The notes beneath the pieces were generated by a model, which saw only the letters and a list, made by a program, of their open reading frames with translations, did not search any database and was not told the DNA's origin. The translations under genes and the position numbers were made by a program. A stretch of DNA of 46,977 nt from Bacteroidales bacterium (GTDB lineage: Bacteria; Bacteroidota; Bacteroidia; Bacteroidales; UBA932): assembly GCA_017464245.1 (NCBI GenBank), contig JAFUDV010000094.1, forward strand, positions 1 through 46,977, read 5' to 3'. Shown one piece after another: positions 17,399 through 24,681 of this stretch. Numbering within the stretch: position 1 is the stretch's first letter; every line of letters starts with the position of its first letter.

Positions 17399-17824
17399 AT
17401 GGCACTCGAAATCGAAGGAACCCTCTCGCAGAAGCTGCCGGTCCAGTCCGGGAACTCCGCCCGCGGACCCTGGAGCAAGCAGGAGTTCGTGCTGGAGTAC
17501 CCCGACGGCAACTACACCGCCAAGGCCTGTTTCATGGCCTGGGGGGCCGAAAAGGTCCAGGACCTGGCCAAGTACCAGGTCGGTGACAAGGTGAAGGTCT
17601 CCTTCAACCTCAAGAGCCGCGAGTACAACGGCCGCTGGTACAACGACCTCCAGATCTGGAGGATCGCCCCCGCCGGCGCCGCCCAGCCCGAAGCCCCGGC
17701 CCGTCCGGCGCAGCAGGGCGCTCCCGCCTGGCAGCAGCCTGCCCCGCAGGTCTGTCCCCAGTCTCCGGATCCCACCCTCGACCACATGCCCGCCGAGGAC
17801 GCCCGGGAAGACCTCCCGTTCTAG
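17399..17824 (+). CDS. DUF3127 protein with an SSB-like C-terminal tip
   Basis: A 141-residue protein. Residues 1-95 match DUF3127 as I remember it (IEGTLSQKLPVQSGNSARGPWSKQEFVLEY, KYQVGDKVKVSFNLKSREYNGRWYNDLQIWRI), a small strand-rich domain reminiscent of an OB fold. A Pro/Ala/Gln-rich linker of about 35 residues follows, and the last residues are acidic, ending EDLPF. This layout (OB-like domain, flexible linker, acidic tip ending in Pro-Phe) is that of single-stranded DNA-binding proteins, whose tip recruits RecQ, RecO and other partners. The DNA-binding role is inferred. It follows the FKBP gene by 3 bases. Confidence 0.75.
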   Translation: MALEIEGTLSQKLPVQSGNSARGPWSKQEFVLEYPDGNYTAKACFMAWGAEKVQDLAKYQVGDKVKVSFNLKSREYNGRWYNDLQIWRIAPAGAAQPEAPARPAQQGAPAWQQPAPQVCPQSPDPTLDHMPAEDAREDLPF

Positions 17825-17846
17825 GACCTTTCCCTTGAAAGTACAA

Positions 17847-17873
17847 GCCCGACGCTCCCTCCGAGCGCCGGGC
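17847..17873 (+). terminator. Terminator hairpin after the DUF3127 gene
   Basis: GCCCGACGCTC (17847-17857) pairs with GAGCGCCGGGC (17863-17873), one mismatch, five-base loop, followed by a short TTT. It separates the FKBP operon from the dnaG operon. Confidence 0.7.
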
Positions 17874-17891
17874 TTTCCCATATCCAGAAGA

Positions 17892-17918
17892 TTTCGTATA
17901 TTTGCAGACTATACGAAA
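17892..17918 (+). promoter_or_regulatory. -7 box inside a perfect 9-bp dyad, dnaG operon
   Basis: TATATTTG (17897-17904) fits the -7 consensus. It overlaps a perfect inverted repeat, TTTCGTATA (17892-17900) and TATACGAAA (17910-17918), with a 9-base spacer. A protein dimer bound here would cover the promoter, so this is a good operator candidate; in RNA the right arm would lie near the 5' end. Confidence 0.5.
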
Positions 17919-17930
17919 CCCTGACTACGC

Positions 17931-18239
17931 ATGACGCAATCGAACCATACGCTCATCACCCTGGCGAAGGACGCCGTCTTCATCGCCGTGGGCTGTTTCC
18001 TGATCCTCAGGACCGGTTTCCTCGGAAAGGTTGTCGGCGCGCTGGCCATCATCTGGTACGGCCGCGACTTCTGGGTCCGGGGCAAGGCCTGGCTGGGCAC
18101 GAAGGAGCTCCGCCGGGATACCGTGGACAAGCCCCGGGAGACGGCTTCCCGCGACAACGACGCCCCGATCATCGACGACGGAAAGATCCGGGTGACGGAC
18201 CTGTCCGGCGCCAAGGAAGTGGATTTCGAGAAAGAATAG
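17931..18239 (+). CDS. Small membrane protein upstream of dnaG
   Basis: A 102-residue protein of no family I recognise. Residues 10-45 are hydrophobic and could form one or two membrane helices (DAVFIAVGCFLILRTGFLGKVVGALAIIWYG), followed by a basic stretch (RDFWVRGKAW, ELRRD) and a hydrophilic acidic tail of about 45 residues that would lie in the cytoplasm. It begins 13 bases after the dyad promoter and ends 3 bases before dnaG, so it is the first gene of the dnaG-metG operon. No sequence feature links it to replication. Confidence 0.6.
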   Translation: MTQSNHTLITLAKDAVFIAVGCFLILRTGFLGKVVGALAIIWYGRDFWVRGKAWLGTKELRRDTVDKPRETASRDNDAPIIDDGKIRVTDLSGAKEVDFEKE

Positions 18240-18242
18240 GAC

Positions 18243-20228
18243 ATGATTCCGCAGGAGACGGTGCAGCTCATCCTGGACACCGCCCGTGTCGAGGACGTCG
18301 TCGGCGATTTCGTGACGCTGAAGCGCCGCGGAAGCAGCCTGTGGGCGTGCTGTCCCTTCCACAACGAGAAGACCCCCTCTTTCCATGTGGAGCCTTCCCG
18401 CGGCATCTACAAGTGCTTCGGCTGCGGAAAGTCCGGCACGGCCGTGGGCTTCGTGATGGAGTATGAGAAGCTTTCCTACACGGAGGCGCTCAAGTATCTC
18501 GCGCACAAGTACCACATCGAGGTGAAGGAGAAGGAGGAATCGGCCGAGGACATCGCCGCCCGCCAGCGGAACGAGAGCCTCCTTGCCGTCTCGGAGTTCG
18601 CCTTCAACTTCTTCAAGGACCAGCTGGGGACCGACGAGGGACGCGCCGTCGCCGTCCAGTATTTCCATTCCCGAGGCCTGGAGGACGGGACCATCGCCAA
18701 GTACGGCCTGGGATGGGCCCCGAAGTCCAGGAGCGCGTTCACCGATGCGGCGAAGGCCGCCGGCTACAAGGACGAATACCTCACCGAGACGGGCCTCTGC
18801 GCCCAATGGGACACCGACGGCTCCCTGCACGACCGTTTCTACGACCGGGTCATGTTCCCGATCCACTCGGTGTCGGGCCGCGTCATCGCCTTCGGCGGAC
18901 GCACCCTCTTCACCGACAAGTCCGTCGCCAAGTATGTGAATTCCAAGGAGTCGGAGATCTACGTGAAATCCCGCTCCCTGTACGGCATCTATTTCGCCAA
19001 GGCAGCCATCTCCCGGGCTGACAAATGCTACCTCGTGGAAGGCTACCTGGACGTCCTGTCCATGCACCAGCTGGGCATCGAAAACACGGTGGCCTCCAGC
19101 GGCACCTCCCTTACCGTGGACCAGATCCGCCTGATCAAGCGCTTCACCGAGAACGTCACCATCATGTATGACGGCGATCCGGCGGGTATCCACGCCGCCC
19201 TGCGCGGCATCGACATGGTCCTGAAGGAGGGCATGAACGTGAAGGTGGTCCTCATCCCGGACGGTGACGATCCGGACTCCTATGCCCGGAAGCATTCGCT
19301 GGAGGAGGTGGAAGCCTTCATCGCCGCGAACGAGCAGGACTTCATCGCCTTCAAGGCGGACCTCCTGCTGGGCGAGGCCGGGAACGACCCCCTCAAGCGC
19401 GCGAACCTCATCAACGACCTGGCCGATTCCGTCGCCGGCATCCCCGACGCCGTGAAGCGCTCCGTCTATGTCGATACGGTCGCGGAGAAGTTCCGCATCG
19501 AGACCGACATCCTGTTCGACCGGATCCGCCGCACCCGCGAGAAGACGGTGGACGAGGAACGGGCCCAGGCGCGGCGCGAGGCCGCCCGCCGGGAATACGG
19601 GGAACGTCCCGCCACGGCGGAGCAGCCCGCATCGACCTATACCCCTCCGGTGAACGAACTCCGTGCGCTGGAGACCCAGAACCCCATCCTCGCGCCGTCG
19701 GAGCGGGAGCTGCTGGGCTTCATTCTCACCGACGGCTGCACGCGGCTCGTGTTCGAGTCGGACTCGGAGTTCTACGACCCCGAGGGCGCCCAGACCGTCG
19801 CGGAATTCATCGACGCGGCCTTCGCCGCCGACAGCATTGCGTTTGCGAACGAGGCCTACCGCCGCACCTACGAGGCGTATTTCGCCCTCTATGACGAAGG
19901 AAAGGAGCAGGAGGAAATCGTCCGCTCTCTCCTGAACGGGGAGGACGACCAGGTCCGGTTCGTCGTGAGCCAGCTGTCGGACATGAAGTACGAACTGTCC
20001 GTGAAGATGTTCCAGGCCGCCCTCACCACCCGGGAGTCCTGGCTCACGAACTTCGTCCCGAAGGCGATCCTGGCCTACCACGACAAGCGCCTCACCTCGG
20101 AACAGCAGACCCTCCTCCGGGAGATTGCCGCGGCCGGTCCCGACCGCCAGCGGGAGATCCTCGCCACCCTGGAGAAGACCAACGCCCTGAAAAAGAAAAT
20201 CAACATCAAACTCGGAAGATTGAAATGA
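18243..20228 (+). CDS. dnaG: DNA primase
   Basis: A 661-residue primase that lays down RNA primers for the replication fork. The CHC2 zinc finger is at about residues 36-62 ([24 protein letters not shown]). The catalytic TOPRIM domain follows at about 255-340 ([46 protein letters not shown]). After a helical linker, the C-terminal ~140 residues are the DnaB-helicase-binding region. Length is normal. The stop overlaps the metG start (ATGA), so the genes are translationally coupled. Confidence 0.96.
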   Translation: MIPQETVQLILDTARVEDVVGDFVTLKRRGSSLWACCPFHNEKTPSFHVEPSRGIYKCFGCGKSGTAVGFVMEYEKLSYTEALKYLAHKYHIEVKEKEESAEDIAARQRNESLLAVSEFAFNFFKDQLGTDEGRAVAVQYFHSRGLEDGTIAKYGLGWAPKSRSAFTDAAKAAGYKDEYLTETGLCAQWDTDGSLHDRFYDRVMFPIHSVSGRVIAFGGRTLFTDKSVAKYVNSKESEIYVKSRSLYGIYFAKAAISRADKCYLVEGYLDVLSMHQLGIENTVASSGTSLTVDQIRLIKRFTENVTIMYDGDPAGIHAALRGIDMVLKEGMNVKVVLIPDGDDPDSYARKHSLEEVEAFIAANEQDFIAFKADLLLGEAGNDPLKRANLINDLADSVAGIPDAVKRSVYVDTVAEKFRIETDILFDRIRRTREKTVDEERAQARREAARREYGERPATAEQPASTYTPPVNELRALETQNPILAPSERELLGFILTDGCTRLVFESDSEFYDPEGAQTVAEFIDAAFAADSIAFANEAYRRTYEAYFALYDEGKEQEEIVRSLLNGEDDQVRFVVSQLSDMKYELSVKMFQAALTTRESWLTNFVPKAILAYHDKRLTSEQQTLLREIAAAGPDRQREILATLEKTNALKKKINIKLGRLK

Positions 20229-22435
20229 ACCACAAGAGAACCCTCGTGACCTGTGCGCTGCCCTATGCCAACGGTCCCGTCCATATCGGCCACCTGGCCG
20301 GTGCCTACATTCCCGGGGACATCTACGTCCGCTACCTCCGCCTGCGGGGCGAGGACGTCGTTTTCGTGTGCGGCTCCGACGAGCACGGCGTGCCCATCAC
20401 CATCAAGGCCCGCGCCCAGGGCGTCACCCCGCAGGACATCGTGGACAAGTACCACCAGGTGATGAAGGACGCCTTCACGGGTCTCGGCATCAACTTCGAC
20501 ATCTATTCCCGGACGACTTCCCGGGTCCATGACCAGAACGCCTCGGAGTTCTTCCGCAAACTCTATGACGAGGACAAGTTCATCACCAAGGAGACCGAGC
20601 AGTACTACGACGAGGAGGCGAAGACCTTCCTCGCGGACCGCTACATCGTGGGCACCTGCCCCAAGTGCGGCAATCCGGGTGCGTACGGCGACCAGTGCGA
20701 GAAGTGCGGTTCCACCCTGAGTCCGGAAGAGCTCATCGACCCGCGTTCCGCCCTGTCCGGCTCCACGCCCAAGAAGGTGAAGACCAGGCACTGGTACCTG
20801 CCCCTGGACCAGTACGAGCCCTGGCTCCGCGACTGGATCCTGGAACGGCACAAGGAGTGGAAGACCAACGTCTATGGCCAGTGCAAGAGCTGGCTGGACG
20901 GCGGCCTGCAGCCCCGTGCCGTGTCCCGCGACCTGGACTGGGGCGTCCCTGTTCCGGTCGATGGCGCCGAGGGCAAGGTCCTCTACGTGTGGTTCGACGC
21001 CCCCATCGGCTACATCTCCAACACGAAGGAACTCCTCCCGGAAAGCTGGGAGAAGTGGTGGAAGGATCCCGAGACGCGCCTCGTGCACTTCATCGGCAAG
21101 GACAACATCGTGTTCCACTGCATCGTGTTCCCGTCCATGCTCAAGGCCTACGGCGACTACATCCTTCCCGAGAACGTCCCGGCCAACGAGTTCCTGAACC
21201 TCGAGGGCGACAAGATCTCCACCTCCCGCAACTGGGCCGTCTGGGTCCATGAGTACGAGGTGCAGTTCCCGGGCCAGGAGGACGTCCTGCGGTACGTGCT
21301 GACGGCGAACGCCCCGGAGACCAAGGACAACGACTTCACCTGGAAGGACTTCCAGCAGCGCAACAACAGCGAACTTGTCGCCGTGTTCGGCAACTTCGTG
21401 AACCGCGCCGTGGTCCTGACGCACAAGTATTTCGCCGGCGTCGTTCCGGAGAACCGGAAGCCCGAGGCCATCGACGCCGAGACGCTCGCCTCCATCGTCC
21501 CCTGCAGGGAGGCCCTGGAGAAGTACATCGAGACCTTCCATTTCCGCGAGGCCCTGAAGGAGGCGATGAACATCGCCCGCATCGGCAACAAGTACATCTC
21601 CGACATGGAGCCCTGGAAGGTGGCGAAGACCGACCTGGACCGCACCGCCTCCATCCTCTACACCTGCCTGCAGATCTGCGCCGACCTCGCCATCGCCTTC
21701 GAGCCCTTCACGCCGTTCAGCGCCGAGAAGCTCCGCGGCATCCTCCGCGTGGGCATCGACGCCGGTACCGACCACCGCGCCGGTGAAGGCACCCCGACGG
21801 AGAACTTCTACAAGAGCGGCGAAGGCAAGGCCCTGCATACGCGGCCGGCAGGGAAAACCGATTCTGTAAGCCCTTGTCATTCTGAGCGAAGCGAAGAATC
21901 CATCGTCCTGTCCTGGCCGATGCTCGGCACCCCCGAACTCCTGCCCGCCGGTCACGCCCTCGGCGAGAGCGTCCTGCTGTTCCAGAAGATCGAGGACAGC
22001 GTGGTGGACGCGCAGGTCGCCCGCCTCCAGGCCATCAAGGCCGAGCGCGAGGCCGCCGAGGCCGACAAGGCCGCAGCGGAAGCCGCGAAGAAGGTGGAGC
22101 CCCAGAAGGAGGAGGTCACGTTCGACGACTTCGGCCGCATGGACATCCGCACGGCGACGGTCCTCGAGGCCGAACGCGTCCCCAAGACCGACAAGCTGCT
22201 GAAACTGACCATCGACACGGGCATCGACACCCGCACCATCGTATCCGGCATCGCCGAATACTACAGCCCGGAGGACATGCTCGGGAAGCAGATCTGCATC
22301 CTGGCGAACCTCGCCCCGCGCAAGATCCGCGGCATCGAGTCCAAGGGCATGATCCTCATGGCCAAGCAGGGCGACGGCAAGATGCGCTTCATCACCCCGC
22401 AGGAAGTCGTCACGAACGGCGCCGTCATCGGCTGA
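20225..22435 (+). CDS. metG: Methionyl-tRNA synthetase with a repeat-derived insertion
   Basis: A 736-residue synthetase. The class I signature HIGH is at 20-23, the zinc knuckle cysteines are in [18 protein letters not shown], and the KMSKS-equivalent is KISTS with K330. The anticodon-binding helical domain ends near residue 510. The C-terminal ~110 residues form the Trbp111/EMAPII-like tRNA-binding domain ([20 protein letters not shown]). Between them, about residues 512-563 form an extra segment of low conservation that includes CHSERSEES (551-559), encoded by a repeat that is intergenic elsewhere. In homologues I remember, the AEKL..ML region runs almost directly into the LL.AGH motif. 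The frame is intact, so the enzyme is probably active. It overlaps dnaG by 4 bases. Confidence 0.94.
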   Translation: MNHKRTLVTCALPYANGPVHIGHLAGAYIPGDIYVRYLRLRGEDVVFVCGSDEHGVPITIKARAQGVTPQDIVDKYHQVMKDAFTGLGINFDIYSRTTSRVHDQNASEFFRKLYDEDKFITKETEQYYDEEAKTFLADRYIVGTCPKCGNPGAYGDQCEKCGSTLSPEELIDPRSALSGSTPKKVKTRHWYLPLDQYEPWLRDWILERHKEWKTNVYGQCKSWLDGGLQPRAVSRDLDWGVPVPVDGAEGKVLYVWFDAPIGYISNTKELLPESWEKWWKDPETRLVHFIGKDNIVFHCIVFPSMLKAYGDYILPENVPANEFLNLEGDKISTSRNWAVWVHEYEVQFPGQEDVLRYVLTANAPETKDNDFTWKDFQQRNNSELVAVFGNFVNRAVVLTHKYFAGVVPENRKPEAIDAETLASIVPCREALEKYIETFHFREALKEAMNIARIGNKYISDMEPWKVAKTDLDRTASILYTCLQICADLAIAFEPFTPFSAEKLRGILRVGIDAGTDHRAGEGTPTENFYKSGEGKALHTRPAGKTDSVSPCHSERSEESIVLSWPMLGTPELLPAGHALGESVLLFQKIEDSVVDAQVARLQAIKAEREAAEADKAAAEAAKKVEPQKEEVTFDDFGRMDIRTATVLEAERVPKTDKLLKLTIDTGIDTRTIVSGIAEYYSPEDMLGKQICILANLAPRKIRGIESKGMILMAKQGDGKMRFITPQEVVTNGAVIG
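21875..21900 (+). repeat. TGTCATTCTGAGCGAAGCGA repeat translated inside metG
   Basis: The 26-base unit begins TGTCATTCTGAGCGAAGCGA and ends AGAATC. It is read in frame as C551-H-S-E-R-S-E-E-S. An outer pair, GATTCT (21860-21865) and AGAATC (21895-21900), makes the segment palindromic. Related copies are at 25851-25885 (inside dnaX, opposite strand) and 41217-41240 (after der). Confidence 0.75.
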
Positions 22436-22453
22436 ACTCGGGAGAGTAAATAA

Positions 22454-22475
22454 GTTTGGAACGTACCAATCCCCT
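22454..22475. repeat. Possible solo remnant of the RAYT-flanking dyad
   Basis: GTTTGGAACGTACCAATCCC lies in the 55-base gap between the convergent metG and M16 genes. Its right half, GTACCAATCCCCT, matches the end of the element upstream of the RAYT-like gene (GTACCAAACCCCT, 13004-13016) at 12 of 13 bases. The arms nearly touch here, as if the centre were lost. A small CCTCC/GGAGG hairpin follows. Confidence 0.35.
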
Positions 22476-22490
22476 CCGGGTGGAGGCCGG

Positions 22491-23768
22491 TTACAGGTAG
22501 ATCAACCGTGACAGGCGGGCCGGGTCAAAGAGCCGGTCCGCCATTTTTTGCAGGGCCTCCGGGGTGACGGCCTCGATGCGGGCGCGGCTCTCGGCGGAGG
22601 TGTCCACGCGTCCCCAGGCGAGGAGGCTCTTGCCCATGGACAGGCACTGCGCCTCGCCGCTCGCGGAGGAGATGGCGAGCTGCCCCAGCAGCTGCTTCTT
22701 GTAGGCCTTGAGCGTGCGCTCCGAAAGGGGAACCTCCCGAAGGCGTGTCAGGATGCGGTCCAAGGCCTTCATGCAGGCATCCAGGTTGGGCTTGTCGCAG
22801 CCGAAGCTGATGGCGGCGATCCCCGTGTCGGCATACTGCGTATAGGAGCATTCCACCCCGTACACCCAGCCGTTCTTCTCACGCAAGATCTTGTTCAGCA
22901 GCGAGTTGGACGCTGGCCCGCCGAGGATGTTGCACAGCACGGCGGCGGTGATCCGGTCCTCGTCCTCATACAGCGACGGCGCCCGGCTGCCGATGACGGC
23001 GTTCACTTCGTGGTTCCGTTTGTCCACGGTTTTGACGAAAGGGGGAAAAGAAGGCGCGGCGGGTGCGGCAGGGCATACCCTTTCCGGAGCATATGCCCGT
23101 ATTGGGTCGCGAAGCGACGCGGAGGGAAGGGTATGTCCTGCCGCACCGAAAACGCGTTCAGACAGGTGATTGACCCGCTTCTCCAGCACTTTTTCATCGA
23201 CATCCGCGACGACCGTGAAAGCCATGCGGTCCGGGGTGAAGAAGGTGCGGACGAAACGGCGGAGGTCTTCCGGCGTGATGCGTTTGACGGAGGCGGTGGT
23301 GCCCAGGATGGGGTTCCCGAGGGGATGCCCCTCGAAGAGCAGGCCCTCGAACTTGTCATAGACATCCTCCACGGGATTGTCCTTGTAGGAGATGATCTCG
23401 TCCAGGACCACGCCCCGCTCCGTCTCGATCTCGTCGTCCGGGAAGGTGGCCTCGGTCGCCAGTTCGAACAGCAGGCGGGCGGCCTTGCCCAGGTCCTCCT
23501 TCAGGACGGTGGCGTGGATGACGATCTCTTCCTTGGTGGTGTAGGCGTTGAGCTCGCCGCCCAGGCGGTCCAGGTAGCTGTTGATGACGGACGCACTCTT
23601 CCGCTTCGTGCCGCGGAAGAGGGTATGTTCGACAAAATGGGCGATCCCGCCGGGGAAACCGGCTTCGTCGCGGGTGCCGCAGCGCACGCTCAGGGCGCAG
23701 TAGCCCACGGAGGAGCCGCTTCGCCGGACCGCATAGCGCAGTCCGGAAGGTGCCGTCCCGCTCCGCAT
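22491..23768 (-). CDS. M16 family zinc peptidase with an in-frame palindromic insertion
   Basis: A 425-residue protein related to bacterial M16B peptidases and mitochondrial processing peptidase. The inverted zinc motif HFVEH is near residue 44, with the downstream Glu in ETERGVVLDEI, and the C-terminal half has the usual LCNILGGPASNSLLNKILREKNGWVYGV segment. Residues 208-236 are an insertion encoded by a long inverted repeat (23062-23147). The ATG at 23768 (MRSGTAPSGLRYAVR) overlaps the stop of the upstream gene by one base (TAATG), so the pair is an operon. The N-terminus shows no signal peptide, suggesting a cytoplasmic enzyme; the substrate is unknown. Confidence 0.88.
   Translation of the reverse strand: MRSGTAPSGLRYAVRRSGSSVGYCALSVRCGTRDEAGFPGGIAHFVEHTLFRGTKRKSASVINSYLDRLGGELNAYTTKEEIVIHATVLKEDLGKAARLLFELATEATFPDDEIETERGVVLDEIISYKDNPVEDVYDKFEGLLFEGHPLGNPILGTTASVKRITPEDLRRFVRTFFTPDRMAFTVVADVDEKVLEKRVNHLSERVFGAAGHTLPSASLRDPIRAYAPERVCPAAPAAPSFPPFVKTVDKRNHEVNAVIGSRAPSLYEDEDRITAAVLCNILGGPASNSLLNKILREKNGWVYGVECSYTQYADTGIAAISFGCDKPNLDACMKALDRILTRLREVPLSERTLKAYKKQLLGQLAISSASGEAQCLSMGKSLLAWGRVDTSAESRARIEAVTPEALQKMADRLFDPARLSRLIYL
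23062..23147. repeat. 24-bp inverted repeat embedded in the M16 peptidase gene
   Basis: Arms 23062-23085 and 23124-23147 match at 22 of 24 positions and flank a 38-base centre containing GGTCGCGAAGCGACGC. Read on the minus strand the element is open and gives GAAGHTLP, then SASLRDPIRAYAPE, then RVCPAAP. It replaces what should be a short linker between the two lobes of the peptidase. Confidence 0.8.
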
Positions 23769-24613
23769 TACCGTTTCCTGGACATCCGCCGCAGGTCCTC
23801 GGCGAGGAAGCCGGCGGCGTTTCGGCCCGTGACCTTGTGCTTGCGGACGTAATAGACCGTGTCCGTATCGGCCTCGAGGAGGAGCTTGTAGCACCAGGTG
23901 CCGGCGGAGACGGTGTAGCTCACGAGGGTGTTGTACGTCTTGTCGGTATAGACCTTGTCGGCCTCGTCTTCATCGCACAGGATGATGTCCTCGTCGATGT
24001 ACTTCGCCTTGTCCTTGTCGGTGACGGAGGAGGAGAGGTCCTCGTTGGCCAGATAGATGCGCTTGATGCCGCCCTTGCGGTCATAGTTCTCGTTGAACCA
24101 GTTCATTCCGGAATAGGCGGTGCGCTCGGATTCCATTGCGTTCAGGGCGAACTGCTGGATGCTGTTCACATAGGCCGGCAGGAACACGACCTCCCGTCCG
24201 AGGCTTCCCTCCGCGGGGCACAGGGGGAGGGAGACGACCTCCGTCCGGAGCGGGATGTTGTCCCCCGATTCGGCGCCGCCCTTCTCCAGGGTGAGGAACC
24301 GCACCATGGGCTCTTCCTCGCCCTTGGCCCTCCCCTCGGTGACGAGGAGGAAGTAGTAGGCGTCGGAACCCTTGAGGGCGTTGTATTCGGCGGCGGTGCA
24401 GAATTCGAAGGGGGAGGCGGTCCACAGGTCCACCACTTCCTGGCGGAGGGCGCCGTCCAGGACGTCCCCGCCGGTCATGACGACCTTGGTGATCTTGTCG
24501 GTGAAATCGGCGAAAAGGTGCTTCCGGGTGGTCACCTTCCCTTGCTGGGCGAAAAGCCCGGCGCTCACGGTGAGCAGGAGCGCCATTACAGTGATCAATC
24601 GCTTCATGTTCAT
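23768..24613 (-). CDS. Secreted protein of unknown function upstream of the M16 peptidase
   Basis: A 281-residue protein with a signal peptide (MKRLITVMALLLTVSAGLFAQ; the MKR methionine at 24607 is an alternative start). The mature protein is mixed alpha/beta with many charged residues (TRKHLFADFTDKITKVVMTGGDVLDGALRQEVV, IKRIYLANEDLSSSVTDKDKAKYIDEDIILCDEDEADK, GTWCYKLLLEADTDTVYYVRKHKVTGRNAAGFL). It is reminiscent of Bacteroidetes periplasmic proteins without a named domain. It shares a one-base overlap with the M16 gene and a promoter at 24636-24629. A link between the two is inferred from the overlap only. Confidence 0.65.
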   Translation of the reverse strand: MNMKRLITVMALLLTVSAGLFAQQGKVTTRKHLFADFTDKITKVVMTGGDVLDGALRQEVVDLWTASPFEFCTAAEYNALKGSDAYYFLLVTEGRAKGEEEPMVRFLTLEKGGAESGDNIPLRTEVVSLPLCPAEGSLGREVVFLPAYVNSIQQFALNAMESERTAYSGMNWFNENYDRKGGIKRIYLANEDLSSSVTDKDKAKYIDEDIILCDEDEADKVYTDKTYNTLVSYTVSAGTWCYKLLLEADTDTVYYVRKHKVTGRNAAGFLAEDLRRMSRKR

Positions 24614-24628
24614 GCTTTCTTTCCTTAC

Positions 24629-24636
24629 AAAGATAG
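24629..24636 (-). promoter_or_regulatory. -7 box (TATCTTTG) for the secreted protein/M16 operon
   Basis: The minus strand reads TATCTTTG, 16 bases before the ATG at 24613, with TTTTG about 18 bases upstream as the -33 element. It is back to back with the dnaX promoter. Confidence 0.6.
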
Positions 24637-24667
24637 TGCTACGGCCCGGTTTTTCAAAATAACTTCT

Positions 24668-24675
24668 TATCTTTG
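24668..24675 (+). promoter_or_regulatory. -7 box (TATCTTTG) for dnaX, almost no leader
   Basis: An exact consensus -7 box only 6 bases before the dnaX ATG at 24682. Given the known spacing of this box to the start site, the transcript would begin at or very near the ATG. Confidence 0.6.
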
Positions 24676-24681
24676 TAGGTT

